A stretch of DNA of 64,000 nt from Taibaiella sp. KBW10 (lineage in GTDB: Bacteria; Bacteroidota; Bacteroidia; Chitinophagales; Chitinophagaceae). The position numbers were made by a program, and so were the translations under genes. The stretch is from positions 530,685-594,684 of the forward strand of contig NZ_QAJI01000003.1 of NCBI RefSeq assembly GCF_003852495.1, written 5' to 3'. Numbering within the stretch: position 1 is the first letter of the stretch; the number at the start of each line of letters is the position of its first letter. The notes under the pieces are model-generated. The model was not told the DNA's origin, searched no databases, and worked only from the letters and a program-made list of their open reading frames with translations. Shown in pieces: positions 33,001 to 42,283 of the stretch.

Positions 33001-33471
33001 GGCAGTCGCAACAATATCGTTCAGATCGCTTTGTAAGGCCGCATCAAAATGTTGTTTGGTTTCAAAGGCAAATTCATTCAGCATTTGCTGGCAGAAACCA
33101 TGTATGGTCAAGATATTCGCCTCGTCCATCATCAAGAGCTCCCCTCTCAGCCGGTCTTTGAGGGCAAGCATATCGGGTACCGACTGTACTAATTGATTTA
33201 TCAGTTCATCCTTAATCGTAAGACCGCAACTGGCATCATAGGCCATTTTGATAAAATGACGGACCCGCTCTTGCAATTCGGCAACGGCAAAACGGGTAAA
33301 GGTCACGATTAATTGCTGCTGTACGCCTATGCCTTTCTCGATGATCAGGCGCAGCACCAATATAGCGATGGAATAGGTCTTTCCCGTTCCGGCACTGGCC
33401 TCCACCAGATTCGTACCCTCTAAGGCGACCTGGTTGACATCAAATATCTCGTTCTTCTTAGGCATGGTCAA
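30043..33471 (-). CDS. recB: exodeoxyribonuclease V beta subunit (RecB)
   Basis: Helicase-nuclease subunit of RecBCD, which resects double-strand ends for recombination. The 1142 residues show a UvrD-type helicase with Walker A EASAGTGKT (23-31), motif Ia VTFTRFAVAELQERV, motif II DEFQDTD (about 370), IGDPKQSIYAFRNAD, VTIHKSKGLEYN and MYVALTRA. The C-terminal RecB nuclease domain has GKIDLLF, ILDWKSNYLG (about 1042) and YHLQYLIYTVAVHKYL. All nuclease residues appear intact. The start overlaps the recC end by 14 bp, so translation is coupled. ATG 33465 (MPKKN) is an alternative start. Confidence 0.95.
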   Translation of the reverse strand: MTMPKKNEIFDVNQVALEGTNLVEASAGTGKTYSIAILVLRLIIEKGIGVQQQLIVTFTRFAVAELQERVRHFIKMAYDASCGLTIKDELINQLVQSVPDMLALKDRLRGELLMMDEANILTIHGFCQQMLNEFAFETKQHFDAALQSDLNDIVATAVNQFWREVVTNLPVNTFSIKEMDIFKAQLPTLFYKHLGGLQYAAYDATQSYDVFEPFLKIGLLQQELAETTQSLSLLLLTQRESVAAAVMGNAYAKKALVPLLDDASAFIEAALNAGRKGTAYIQKLEGAFWDTLQQVLRQEESLAAQRALFQQYLSYHALRHYAPKVTEYIHKNGILTFDAMIEDLHRIVVKEKNEYLCSLIRARYAAVFIDEFQDTDTIQFELFEQLFMNRDSPNETILFLIGDPKQSIYAFRNADVDSYLAAKQKVDKVYSMNVNYRSTARMVQSVNYFFSALGTQAFGYEDAGEQSITYIPVEGKDQVKAIQRNHTPDQDTLVLAYADKVGDAKQALAKEIAYLLNPENGCTIDDGSGGLRAIVPSDIGILVRTGKDGADLKKILRAYNILAVPIDDTRVLQTKEAGDMMRLLQAMLAPTVKNIASALYLSFINTLYYEEQAALLDSNHLDEIALTALFKSYHQLVLEQKVYQAFQKLLSDFSIAAKMSKDNKSLRALANIIQLMQLMHQQQYRRNMNADDLLLWLQNPEAAAVSGDAYEVQLESDDNAVSIVTIHKSKGLEYNIVFVYGIHTKETVRNGFNHFKDREGKKKFIEKEWLREEEEALLLKQAEQEQRRLMYVALTRAVYKCYIFYTKTGHNNSGLYQYLQQLQSREGLLLDYTVADTVAAYVPQQDNRTLKTISYQEQAVLGSKSPWNMVSYSALNVKHDYVPKSNSNQLADYDAFVFNELPRGTEAGTLLHTIFEQLDFTKDYSSLQTLGNFEKMHLSGFNVRANGTLKTDRTDLLRQLVYHTLHATIRFADNIFELRSIANHAKINELEFNFPLQSTAIQERLLPLLQSYGATLNDKYFSLSGMMNGKIDLLFEQQGQYYILDWKSNYLGFDIADYEREKLYEAMTEHNYHLQYLIYTVAVHKYLQQRMGSAYQYEVHFGGIVYVFLRGVRSGQDAGIFTIRPPFALIEALADLFFAPKD

Positions 33472-36400
33472 AAGCGGGTAAAATATATTGATCCAAAAGA
33501 TCTTTAAAATCGGTGAAATATTCTTTTTGTGCTGCCTCGTCTATAAAAGGCAGGGCATGAATGATATAATTATCGTAATAACGATTTTGCTGAATGCTCT
33601 CTTCGAGCTTAGTCAAATAATTATCCGCATGGAGCTTCTCTTCATAGAGATCCATCGGGAATAAGATCATGGCTTTATGATGTTTGATAAAGAAGCGCAA
33701 GAATACCTCCAGCGTTTCCTGAGCCACTAGCTTAGTACAGGGCTTTAAGGCAAGGATACCATCCAGGGTAATCAGAAAGGCCGCTGCCACCTGTTCTGTA
33801 GCTTTTGCCAACAGGTATTTCAGGAATAATTGCACTTTATTTTTAAGCGATCTTTTACTTGCTTTTAAGGCATAGTCAATCAGGTTCCCATCCAGGATAT
33901 TATCAATGATTCCGGTAAACACATATTGATCACAGGTATACATCACCGTAATGCTTTGCGGTGCGGTATCCTTAAGAAAGTCTTGATACTGTTGATAGAT
34001 TTGTGTTATCGCTTCGTCCTGCTCTGCAATAAATGTTGGTGCTACATTGCGCAAAGGCAATATGGCATTAGCATACAGGGCTTTTAGGCGCTCGGCTTCA
34101 TCTCCATGAATTTTGCCCTCAATGAGCGCTTGCCGTACGGCCCATCTTTGTAAGCTGTCCAGTGTAAAGTTTTCGTGTGCGGCCACTTGTGCTATCGTAT
34201 CATTTATATACACCTGTAGTACTTTGTTATAGTAATACTGGGTTGGTTTCGTAAAAAACTGAAGCAGGTCTTTTAAGGAAAAGACTTGCTCCTGCATCAT
34301 CACCTGCGCTTCTGTTGCTTTAAACGTAATCGGGAAAGGCTTTGCCTCCTGGATCAGATAATTGGGAATTAATGCACGGTCAGCCTGATTATATACTTTA
34401 CTAAAACTGTGTAGCGGATGTTGCTGGATCAGTAGGTCTCTTAATTTTCCTGCTCCGGTGGCACGATACCCGATTTGGATATAATCCAGCAATTCATCGA
34501 TCAGTACAGAAGGAGGCAGGGGCTTATTGTCTTTAATCGACCGGCCGATATAGCTCAGGTACAGGGCACTTTCGGCAGACAAAACCGACTCTAAAAACAG
34601 ATGTTTATCATTGTTCCTGATGTTCCGGTCGCCGAGCATCGGTTTTTGAATCATCAGGTCAAAATCGACATATGATTCCTTACGTGGAAAGGCGTCGAAG
34701 TTTAAGCCCAACAAAGCAATGATTTTAAAAGGGATACTCCGGAAAGGTAATGGTGAGCAAAAGGTAATGCCACGATTCATGAAGTTTAGGCTTTGCTGTT
34801 CACCACTGATGGCATTCAGGAGCCGTTTACTAAAAACCTCATAGCTTATTTTCGTATCGTCGAGATAGGCATCTATGATTTCGTTTTGTTTGAAGCGGGT
34901 GATCAGGTCCCAATATTGTTCATCTTTTTCCTGCTCTTCTTCAATCACAAAACCCATGATCAGGTCATCCACATAGGTTTTCCAGTCGCTCAGGTTCTTA
35001 TTTACTTTTCTTCGTTTAAGGGTTTCTTCCAAAGCCTGGACAAAACTGGACAGTGCCGTGATCTGGTGCATGTCCTCTATGTTATCGGCAATATCGGTCG
35101 TATACACATCCCTACCGGCAACATACCATTGCGACTCGTCGAAACACATGCCGAACATCAGTTTTTGTAAGCCATATTTCCAGCTCACAAGATAAGTATC
35201 GTCAATTCCTTCCTGGTAATCATTATCTATTCCAAAGCGAATATTAGCGGCTAACACGATCTTACGGATATACTCCATCTTATAGATCCCGAAACGCCTG
35301 CGAATATGCTCCGATTCCAGTAATTGTAATACCAGCTCTGCGGTAAAATTATATTCATTGACTTGTAGCAAAAGGATCAGCGCGCTAATCACGGTATCGC
35401 CATTGGCAATACTTTCATCAATGATGCTGTAGCTGAATTTATGAGGAGCATTATCAAACACGGCACGTATGTAGGGTGCATAGGCATTGATATCACTCAC
35501 CATCACGACGATATCACGCTCGGTTATGGCACCATAGGTTTGCTGAATGACGGCATCCAGCAAATAGTTGTACAGGACTTCCACCTCACGGGGAATGGAG
35601 TAATGGGCGGTAATACTGATCGTCTTATCCCTTAGCTGCGCTTCTGTGAACTGTATATTTTCTGTTTTATTATAAAAAATATCGTACTGAACCTGTTGCA
35701 GCAAACTGCCCTGTGCCGGTTGTGTTATAGGTAGTTCATTGACCGCATTGATAAACTCATCGGAGCGGAACAGTAAACGATAGGTATTCTGCAGTACTTT
35801 ACCCCAACTGGTCAGCAATGCATTGCCGACGTTCAGGTGGGCTACGTTTTTGCCCTTGAATTGTTTGAGAAAAATCTGTTGCTCCTGCTCATCCTCAAAC
35901 CAATAATGATCGGGAGCAGGGTTTACGAGATAACATTTGAAATCGATAACCCGGCTGAGCTCATAAAAAATATGCAGGTGAAAAGGGGTGAGGATAGACA
36001 AACCAAATAAGTACAAGACAGGCATTGCCTGCCGGATACGCTCCTGTTGTACGGGATGTTTGAGTTCGGCAAGGATAAAATGGTGTATGGCCGTGATGTC
36101 GGGAAAAGCCTCTCCTGACTTGGATTTAATGGCCTGCCAGATAAAAGCCTGCCATTGCATCACCGGATCAATATCTTCTATCGCTTGTGTATTCCACTGT
36201 TGCATGATGTGGTTGCGGTAGATCTGATACTGATCAAAGAGATCGGCAATCTTAGCCGCAAACTCCCATTTCTTTACATCCTGCTCTACGCCTTCTTCTA
36301 TATAATAAGCGGCCTGTTTGGGAAAGCGGTTCCGAAAAGCAGCCGAACTGAGAACGGCATAAATCAGCCAGTCGATGTTCTGGCGGTTGATCTTATAATA

Positions 36401-36640
36401 CGATTGGCCGCCTAACAATCCGTAGACCTCCCATAAAATATCGGCAGGCTTCAGGAATTTCATATTGGCGGCAATACCCAGCTGATTAGCGGTATTCACC
36501 ACCAGCCAGTTGTTCATGCCAATGGTCTGGGTAATGATATAATATGGTTGTAAAACCGGTGCTCCATGATGTTTAAAGTCATCGATCATCGCGGCAGACA
36601 GCGACCTGATATGATTTGAGATATAAATTTCCAAAGCCAT
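33458..36640 (-). CDS. recC: exodeoxyribonuclease V gamma subunit (RecC)
   Basis: Non-catalytic scaffold of RecBCD that splits the duplex and, in E. coli, reads Chi. The 1060 residues begin with YISNHIRSL and contain the typical ITQTIGMNNWLV, YLFGLSILTPFHLHIFYELS (split over the inactive helicase core), SITAHYSIPREVEVLYNYLLD, VMVSDINAYAPYI and FCSPLPFRSIPFKIIALLGL motifs. These are hallmarks of RecC. It begins 8 bases after the recD stop and overlaps recB. The Chi specificity of this lineage cannot be read from the sequence. Confidence 0.95.
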   Translation of the reverse strand: MALEIYISNHIRSLSAAMIDDFKHHGAPVLQPYYIITQTIGMNNWLVVNTANQLGIAANMKFLKPADILWEVYGLLGGQSYYKINRQNIDWLIYAVLSSAAFRNRFPKQAAYYIEEGVEQDVKKWEFAAKIADLFDQYQIYRNHIMQQWNTQAIEDIDPVMQWQAFIWQAIKSKSGEAFPDITAIHHFILAELKHPVQQERIRQAMPVLYLFGLSILTPFHLHIFYELSRVIDFKCYLVNPAPDHYWFEDEQEQQIFLKQFKGKNVAHLNVGNALLTSWGKVLQNTYRLLFRSDEFINAVNELPITQPAQGSLLQQVQYDIFYNKTENIQFTEAQLRDKTISITAHYSIPREVEVLYNYLLDAVIQQTYGAITERDIVVMVSDINAYAPYIRAVFDNAPHKFSYSIIDESIANGDTVISALILLLQVNEYNFTAELVLQLLESEHIRRRFGIYKMEYIRKIVLAANIRFGIDNDYQEGIDDTYLVSWKYGLQKLMFGMCFDESQWYVAGRDVYTTDIADNIEDMHQITALSSFVQALEETLKRRKVNKNLSDWKTYVDDLIMGFVIEEEQEKDEQYWDLITRFKQNEIIDAYLDDTKISYEVFSKRLLNAISGEQQSLNFMNRGITFCSPLPFRSIPFKIIALLGLNFDAFPRKESYVDFDLMIQKPMLGDRNIRNNDKHLFLESVLSAESALYLSYIGRSIKDNKPLPPSVLIDELLDYIQIGYRATGAGKLRDLLIQQHPLHSFSKVYNQADRALIPNYLIQEAKPFPITFKATEAQVMMQEQVFSLKDLLQFFTKPTQYYYNKVLQVYINDTIAQVAAHENFTLDSLQRWAVRQALIEGKIHGDEAERLKALYANAILPLRNVAPTFIAEQDEAITQIYQQYQDFLKDTAPQSITVMYTCDQYVFTGIIDNILDGNLIDYALKASKRSLKNKVQLFLKYLLAKATEQVAAAFLITLDGILALKPCTKLVAQETLEVFLRFFIKHHKAMILFPMDLYEEKLHADNYLTKLEESIQQNRYYDNYIIHALPFIDEAAQKEYFTDFKDLLDQYILPAFDHA

Positions 36641-36648
36641 AGCTGCCC

Positions 36649-38430
36649 TTATTGTAAGATTAAAAATTGTTGTTGTATCCCGGAAATACGGCGAATACTC
36701 TGTGCAGCCGTAGCCAGAATCGTGTCTTTATCGCCCACAATCACGACTTTACGTTTTGCACGGGTAATAGCCGTGTATAAGAGTTCACGAGTCAGCAACT
36801 GATGTTCTTTTGCCTCCGGCAGTACAATCAGGACTTCATTAAACTCCGAACCCTGGCTCTTATGGATCGTCATGGCATAAGCAGGCTCCCAGGATTGTAT
36901 TTGCGGGGGTGTGATCGTCATATACTCTTGCTCTGATTTTGGCAAGTAGGCATAGTACAAGCCATCGGAAGCCGATGATCGGATCAGGGCCATATCGCCA
37001 TTGAAGATACCTTCCTGCGGCTGGTTCTGGCTCACCATGATCAACTGGTTTTCATAAAAAACGGCCTCGGGATTAAATAAGTTACGAGCAACTTGTTCGT
37101 TTAGGGCATATACGCCCTGACGGCCTTCTTTAACCACGCAGAGTATGGTGCTGTTGGTCATTCTGGCCAATGCTTCGCTAATATCCGGGATACCAATATA
37201 CCCGCCTTGAGTGGCTAATAATTTTTGAGAAAAGTCTTGTACACATTGCGGCAAAGCACTATGCTTATGTAGTGCCACCACTTCGTCGGGCGCTTCAAAA
37301 AAAGAATTTATGGCCGCCACATCGTTATGTAGGATAGCCTTGCTCAGTTTACCAATGCCCTTGTCATCATCAAAGCGATAACTCAATTGCAAGGCCACGA
37401 TATGCTGAAACAAAGGATGGGCATGCGGCGTGCTGATTGATTCCGGCTGTATTCGATGCGCCTCGTGATCCAGAAATTCATTTAAAAATCCGGCGCGTGC
37501 AGCATCAAATTGGTTGATCAAAGTAGTCTCAGCGCAAAGGTCACTGAATACACTACCCGCATCGACAGAAGCCAATTGGTTTTGATCGCCCAGCAGGATC
37601 ACTTTTGTTTTTAGGGGATCGATCGCTTTAAACAATTTATGAAACAAGGCCATATCGATCATCGAGCACTCATCCACAATCAGCACATCTGCCTCTAAAG
37701 GATTGTGTTCATTGTGTTTGAAATGAATACTATCGGGAATATAACCTAATAAACTATGAATGGTACTCGTTTGTAATTGCTCTATACGCGCAATAATTGA
37801 TTCTTCGATCTCTATCGCATGGAAGGCGGTTCTCACTTTACGCAAACCTTCTTCCAGCCGCACTTTAGCCTTTCCGGTAGGAGCGCATAGCATAATCCTG
37901 CATTCCCGGTTTTCATATAGAAACAAAGACAGCAGCTTGGTTACGGTTGTGGTCTTACCCGTTCCCGGGCCACCGGAGATAATACTAAACTGATGCAGAA
38001 AAGCATTCAGACAAGCTACCATTTGCCAGTTGGTACTTTGCAGGCCGGCTTCCGGGGCAAATAATTGTTCTTGGATAAAGGGACGCAAAGTGCGTAAAAA
38101 ATCCATGCGTTCAGGCACCACTTCTGCCCGCACCAGGACCAGTATTTTTTGTACAAACTGTTTTTCGTAATGATAAAAACGATGCAGGTATAGCCTGTCC
38201 TGAAAAAGAATAAAAGGCTTCACCTCGTCGGCGTTGCCCACCAGCACATGCTGCTGTACTACCTGCGGGTCCGGCGCTTCGTTTTCCCATTCCTCAGTGG
38301 TCATACTATCCAGTGCCAGGCAGACATTGCCCTCGCTCATCTTTTTGGAAAGGTGATACAGGAAGGGATGCAATTTATCTTTGGTAAAATAGTTGGCAAA
38401 GGCGTTATGTATATTCGTGTGCTGCAGCAT
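36649..38430 (-). CDS. recD: exodeoxyribonuclease V alpha subunit (RecD helicase)
   Basis: The 5'-3' helicase of RecBCD. The start is set at ATG 38430 (MLQHTNIHNAFANYF), giving 593 residues. The longer in-frame start at 38550 lies inside a terminator hairpin and would add hydrophobic residues unlike RecD. Visible motifs are Walker A GGPGTGKTTT (about 152-161), LCAPTGKAKVRLEEG, motif II VDECSMID (about 250-257), LLGDQNQLASVDAGSVFSDL, MTIHKSQGSEFNEV and YTAITRAKRKV. It is the first gene of recD-recC-recB, all on the minus strand. Confidence 0.95.
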   Translation of the reverse strand: MLQHTNIHNAFANYFTKDKLHPFLYHLSKKMSEGNVCLALDSMTTEEWENEAPDPQVVQQHVLVGNADEVKPFILFQDRLYLHRFYHYEKQFVQKILVLVRAEVVPERMDFLRTLRPFIQEQLFAPEAGLQSTNWQMVACLNAFLHQFSIISGGPGTGKTTTVTKLLSLFLYENRECRIMLCAPTGKAKVRLEEGLRKVRTAFHAIEIEESIIARIEQLQTSTIHSLLGYIPDSIHFKHNEHNPLEADVLIVDECSMIDMALFHKLFKAIDPLKTKVILLGDQNQLASVDAGSVFSDLCAETTLINQFDAARAGFLNEFLDHEAHRIQPESISTPHAHPLFQHIVALQLSYRFDDDKGIGKLSKAILHNDVAAINSFFEAPDEVVALHKHSALPQCVQDFSQKLLATQGGYIGIPDISEALARMTNSTILCVVKEGRQGVYALNEQVARNLFNPEAVFYENQLIMVSQNQPQEGIFNGDMALIRSSASDGLYYAYLPKSEQEYMTITPPQIQSWEPAYAMTIHKSQGSEFNEVLIVLPEAKEHQLLTRELLYTAITRAKRKVVIVGDKDTILATAAQSIRRISGIQQQFLILQ

Positions 38431-38527
38431 ATCGGTCAAAAGAGGAAGACTGAGTGCTAAAATATCCAAAAATTGCGTGATTTCGGGCTTTCCAGGGCAG
38501 ATTTTATACACAAAGTGGTCTCCCAAA

Positions 38528-38559
38528 AATAAAGCGATGATCGTGATCATCGCTTTATT
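38528..38559 (-). terminator. terminator of the DUF4412-like gene
   Basis: A 15-bp stem AATAAAGCGATGATC and its complement around a 2-base centre lies 5 bases after the stop at 38565 (minus strand), with TTTATTTTTGGG on the 3' side. It overlaps the longer recD frame and so argues for the shorter recD start. Confidence 0.85.
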
Positions 38560-38564
38560 GCTAT

Positions 38565-39416
38565 TTACTGCAAGGCATCCAGTACATCATTGACTTTAAA
38601 GGGACTCATGTCAAAATACCGTTCTTCAGCACCCTTGGTCATCTCTTTGAGTTCCCGCTGGTTTACCGGCTTGCCTTTTTTGTTGTAAAGAATTCCTAAG
38701 ACGACATAACCCATGGGCAGGTTCTTATTGGTTTTGGTGCCGGTAAAATTATAGCTCTGCACCCGAGCACCCATCATATAATTCCCATCCAGTTTAATCT
38801 TTACATCATTACTTACCCAGGCTTCATAGGTGGAAAATTTGGGATTAGCCGGATAAGTGTAGATATATTGCTTACAATTAAATCCATTGATAACCCTGGT
38901 TTCTGAAGTGGCGACCCAGGCGGTCTGCTCCCCTTGTTCTTCTTTTGCCGCTTCTTTTTTCGCCATTTTTTCAGCCATCTTCTGCATATTGATCAGGGGC
39001 ATTTTCATGGCCGTTTTGTCTTTTACCTGCACCATATAATTGGCTTTGTCCGCATAATTATAGACAAACCAGGTCTCGTTTTTTTCGCCTTCATTAGAGA
39101 CCATGCATTCTCCGGTTTTGCCAAAAACGATTTTATCGATGCTGGCTTCTTTCAGATTCCCTTTTTTATCATAATCTGCCGAGGCAAATACAAAGGTAGC
39201 CTGGACTTTATTTTTAGGATCTTTATAGCGCTTATCGTTTTCGTATGTTACCTTTTCCAGCGCTTCTTTGCCTTTCTTTTTCTGTGGGTCGGCATACTTC
39301 TTTTCCATGTCTTTCTCTATCTTATGCCGCACATAACTTCTTTGTGCCGGTACAGAAGTCGCCGCTAATAACAGCAGAAGCAGGCAATATATCCCTTTGT
39401 ATGGTACTTTTTTCAT
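38565..39416 (-). CDS. secreted DUF4412-like protein
   Basis: The 283 residues have a signal peptide (ending SVPAQ), a lysine-rich first part (about 35-80, DMEKKYADPQKKKGKEAL) and a beta-rich region. That region contains YADKANYMVQVKDKTAMKMP, split by a loop, TRVINGFNCKQYIYTYP, EAWVSNDVKIKLDGNYMMG and a final MTKGAEERYFDMSPFKV. This resembles DUF4412, a lipoprotein-carrier-like periplasmic family; the assignment is from memory. No partner gene is evident. Confidence 0.65.
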   Translation of the reverse strand: MKKVPYKGIYCLLLLLLAATSVPAQRSYVRHKIEKDMEKKYADPQKKKGKEALEKVTYENDKRYKDPKNKVQATFVFASADYDKKGNLKEASIDKIVFGKTGECMVSNEGEKNETWFVYNYADKANYMVQVKDKTAMKMPLINMQKMAEKMAKKEAAKEEQGEQTAWVATSETRVINGFNCKQYIYTYPANPKFSTYEAWVSNDVKIKLDGNYMMGARVQSYNFTGTKTNKNLPMGYVVLGILYNKKGKPVNQRELKEMTKGAEERYFDMSPFKVNDVLDALQ

Positions 39417-39531
39417 GACCTTTTCGTTTTAAGTAATACCCAAAATTATCTAAGCTTGCCAAGCATTGCAAGCGATCGCGGAAAAATGGGGATTTTTCCT
39501 AATTTATCGGCAGGCTATTTCCGAGAAAAAC

Positions 39532-39562
39532 TTGTTTATAGCATTAAACTAAATTATATTTG
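39532..39562 (+). promoter_or_regulatory. promoter TTG-N20-TATATTTG of the M13 peptidase
   Basis: TTG at 39532-39534, a 20-base spacer and TATATTTG at 39555-39562 match the Bacteroidota consensus. The ATG at 39571 follows 8 bases after the box and a second ATG at 39583 follows 20 bases after. Confidence 0.75.
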
Positions 39563-39570
39563 AAAGCTAA

Positions 39571-41628
39571 ATGAAGATAAAAATGAATTATAAAAATTGG
39601 ATGTTGGGTACCTTTGGTCTATCCTTGTTTCTATGCTCCTGCCAAGGGGTAAGCAACAATAAGCATACGACGGGTATTGATCCATTATCGACGAATATTG
39701 ACACGACAGTACGTCCTCAGGATGATTACTTCAGCTATGCCAACGGCGCTTGGATCAAAAAGAACGCCATCCCGGATGAATATAGCTCTACAGGGATTGC
39801 CCGTTTGGTGATCGACGACTTGCAGGGCAGATTAAGGACCATCAATGAAGATGCGGTAAAGAAACCGGAAGGAAAAGTTGGCCGCCAGATTGCGGACTTC
39901 TGGCAATCGGGCATGGACAGTACAAAACTGAACCAGGAGGGGATTAAACCTTTAGCGGGCCTGATGACACAGGTAGATTCCTTATCGGATATACCGGGTT
40001 TAATACAACTCTGTGCAGGGTTGCATAAAATGGGCATTGAGGTATTACTGAGTGTAGGCGTGCTGCAAGATGCGAAGAATAGTGATGCCATGGCGTTGTA
40101 CCTGTTTCAGGGGGGAATCGGTTTACCCGACCGCGATTATTATTTCAACACGGATGAGCAAACACAAAAGGTAAGGGCTGCTTACCCGAAACATATCGCG
40201 CAAATGTTTAGCCTTGCCGGTTTGTATAAAGGAGAGGAAGCGGCTTATGCAGAGAAAGTATTGGCTATCGAAACAAACCTGGCCAAATCCAGTCGTAAAC
40301 TGGAGGCTTTAAGGGATCCCTATGCCAATTATAATAAATATGGTGTGGCCAGCCTAAAAATGAAATTAACGCCGCAGATTGATTGGCAAAGTTTCAATCA
40401 TAATATCGGCATCAATCAACTGGACAGTGTGATCGTGGGGCAACCTGAGTTCCTGAAAACACTGGATGCGGCTTTAAAGAGTATGCCCCTGGCTGAATGG
40501 AAGGCCTATCTTAAATGGCATATCCTCAGTGCTTATGCACCTTACCTGAGCGATGCACTGGTAACGGAAAACTTTGCTTTTTATGCCCAGACTCTAGGCG
40601 GCGCGAAAAAACAATTGCCCCGCTGGAAAAAAGTACTGGATGCGGAAGAAGAAGCTGTAGGAGAAGCTTTGGGACAATTATTCGTGAAAGAATATTTTAA
40701 TGCAACGGCGAAAAAACGCTATGAAGATATGGTGGAAGACATCCGTGCGGCCTTAAAGAACCGGATTGAACACCTGGAATGGATGAGCCCAACAACCAAA
40801 GAAAAAGCCTTGGTTAAACTGGCTAAAATGAGCAAAAAAGTAGGTTATCCCGACAAATGGAAGGATTTTTCTGCGATGGATATCAAAGCGCAATCTTATG
40901 CCCAAAACATTATGGCGGCGCGCCTGTGGTGGCACAATTATTCGATCAACAAACTGGGCAAACCCGTAGACCGCAGTGAATGGAATATGACGCCGCAGAC
41001 CTATAATGCTTATTATAATCCTTCTAATAATGAGATTGTCTTGCCAGCCGGAATATTTACGGTACCGGGTAAGCGAGATGAAGAATTGGATGATGCCTTT
41101 GTATACGGTTATGCGGGCGCTTCTACCATCGGTCATGAGATCACGCATGGTTTTGATGATGAAGGCCGTCAGTTTGATGAAAAAGGAAACCTGCAAAACT
41201 GGTGGACTAAAGAAGACGAGGCCAATTTCACCCAACGTGCGGAGGTAATGGTAAAACAGTTTGATGCTTACGAACCCTTACCGGGCAAGCATATCAACGG
41301 TAAGGCTACACTGGGCGAAAATATCGCGGATTTAGGCGGTGTATTGCTGGGCTGGGATGCTTTCCTGAAAACAGAACAATACACTAAGGGCAAGAAACTG
41401 AACGGGGAAAGCCCGGCAGAACGTTTCTTCCTGGGTTATGCGCATGGCTGGTTGTATAATATGCGTCCGGAAGAATTGGCCAGAAGATTAGTGACCGATG
41501 TGCACTCTCCTGCGAAATACCGTGTAAACGGGCCTTTCTCGAATGTTGCCGCCTTTTATGAAACTTATAAAATACAGCCAACGGATAAGATGTATATCCC
41601 TGAAGCAAGCCGGGTAAAAATCTGGTAA
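39571..41628 (+). CDS. M13 family (neprilysin/PepO-like) zinc metallopeptidase, lipoprotein
   Basis: The 685 residues begin with a signal peptide and lipobox LFLCSC, so it is probably anchored in the periplasm. The N-terminal peptidase M13 domain starts at DDYFSYANGAWIK. The catalytic domain holds NAYYNPSNNEIVLPAGI, the zinc motif HEITH (His522, Glu523, His526), GENIADLGG with the third zinc ligand Glu, and a C-terminal DVHSPAKYRVNGPFSN. All catalytic elements are present. These enzymes trim short peptides. ATG 39583 (MNYKNWMLG) is an alternative start favoured by the promoter spacing. Confidence 0.95.
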   Translation: MKIKMNYKNWMLGTFGLSLFLCSCQGVSNNKHTTGIDPLSTNIDTTVRPQDDYFSYANGAWIKKNAIPDEYSSTGIARLVIDDLQGRLRTINEDAVKKPEGKVGRQIADFWQSGMDSTKLNQEGIKPLAGLMTQVDSLSDIPGLIQLCAGLHKMGIEVLLSVGVLQDAKNSDAMALYLFQGGIGLPDRDYYFNTDEQTQKVRAAYPKHIAQMFSLAGLYKGEEAAYAEKVLAIETNLAKSSRKLEALRDPYANYNKYGVASLKMKLTPQIDWQSFNHNIGINQLDSVIVGQPEFLKTLDAALKSMPLAEWKAYLKWHILSAYAPYLSDALVTENFAFYAQTLGGAKKQLPRWKKVLDAEEEAVGEALGQLFVKEYFNATAKKRYEDMVEDIRAALKNRIEHLEWMSPTTKEKALVKLAKMSKKVGYPDKWKDFSAMDIKAQSYAQNIMAARLWWHNYSINKLGKPVDRSEWNMTPQTYNAYYNPSNNEIVLPAGIFTVPGKRDEELDDAFVYGYAGASTIGHEITHGFDDEGRQFDEKGNLQNWWTKEDEANFTQRAEVMVKQFDAYEPLPGKHINGKATLGENIADLGGVLLGWDAFLKTEQYTKGKKLNGESPAERFFLGYAHGWLYNMRPEELARRLVTDVHSPAKYRVNGPFSNVAAFYETYKIQPTDKMYIPEASRVKIW

Positions 41629-41661
41629 GCCGGAGTTTTAATAGAAGCTTGATTAACGTAC

Positions 41662-41704
41662 AAAAAGCATATTGATTTAGGAATCCTAAATCAATATGCT
41701 TTTT
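41662..41704 (+). terminator. M13 peptidase terminator, 21-bp stem
   Basis: The arms 41662-41682 and 41684-41704 are perfectly complementary around a single central A and carry AAAAAG/CTTTTT ends. It lies 33 bases after the stop. Confidence 0.85.
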
Positions 41705-41773
41705 TATATTATGGGTATAGTGTTTGTTTTTTGATTGCCGGACAGATGAAGCATATTGGTATTGCATTTCGTT

Positions 41774-41794
41774 TTGTCGTGTTGATGTAAGGAG
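41774..41794 (+). repeat. diverged direct repeat, copy 1
   Basis: This 21-base stretch starting TTGTCGTGTTGA and ending TAAGGAG agrees at 17 of 21 positions with 42190-42210. The pair brackets the non-coding stretch. Confidence 0.5.
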
Positions 41795-42189
41795 AAGCTA
41801 TTACAATACATAATCACTTTTTCCAGGTAGTATACTTTTTTATGATTGTCTGCATATAATCAACACCATTTTGTTTGTCCTTTTGTCCGGCAACAAAAGG
41901 ACCAAAAATGCCTGTTTTCATCAAGGCGATTGCTCCGCACCACAATTTTGTTACGTTTCGTGCATTGATTTTTGAGCCTTTAAGAGCGTATCCCGGGCTC
42001 AAAAATCGCAGCTCCTCTTACAAAATTGCTATCGCTGTGATGAAAACAATAAGCGATCCGTACAGAACACATCGGATTTGAACTGGCCTTATCAATCCAG
42101 CTTAAGAAAATCATCGGGCTCGGTCGATAATCCGTCAACCAAACTCGCTTCGCTCGAAAGCACAAGGAGAATGTATACAGTGCTCCATC

Positions 42190-42210
42190 TTGTCATGCTG
42201 ACCTAAGGAG
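42190..42210 (+). repeat. diverged direct repeat, copy 2
   Basis: This 21-base stretch starting TTGTCATGCTGA and ending TAAGGAG is followed by GCATCTCC. It resembles the GTCATGCTGA...GCATCT interspersed sequences known to me from this phylum; that recollection is unverified. Confidence 0.5.
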
Positions 42211-42248
42211 GCATCTCCCCTACTACAAATCACATTCCCCATACAAAC

Positions 42249-42283
42249 AACAAAGGCATTCCGAGAAATGGAATGCCTTTGTT
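42249..42283 (-). terminator. terminator of efp-accB-accC
   Basis: A 14-bp stem AACAAAGGCATTCC/GGAATGCCTTTGTT with a 7-base loop lies 21 bases beyond the accC stop on the minus strand. Confidence 0.85.

Noticed and set aside
38431..38550. In-frame 5' extension of recD starting inside a hairpin
   Set aside because: The extension begins within the terminator of the preceding gene and encodes hydrophobic residues unlike RecD; ATG 38430 gives the expected N-terminus.
41814..42165. Three short overlapping frames in the 675-bp gap
   Set aside because: Overlap on both strands, no start context, no domain, and the surrounding DNA has repeat-like features; treated as non-coding.
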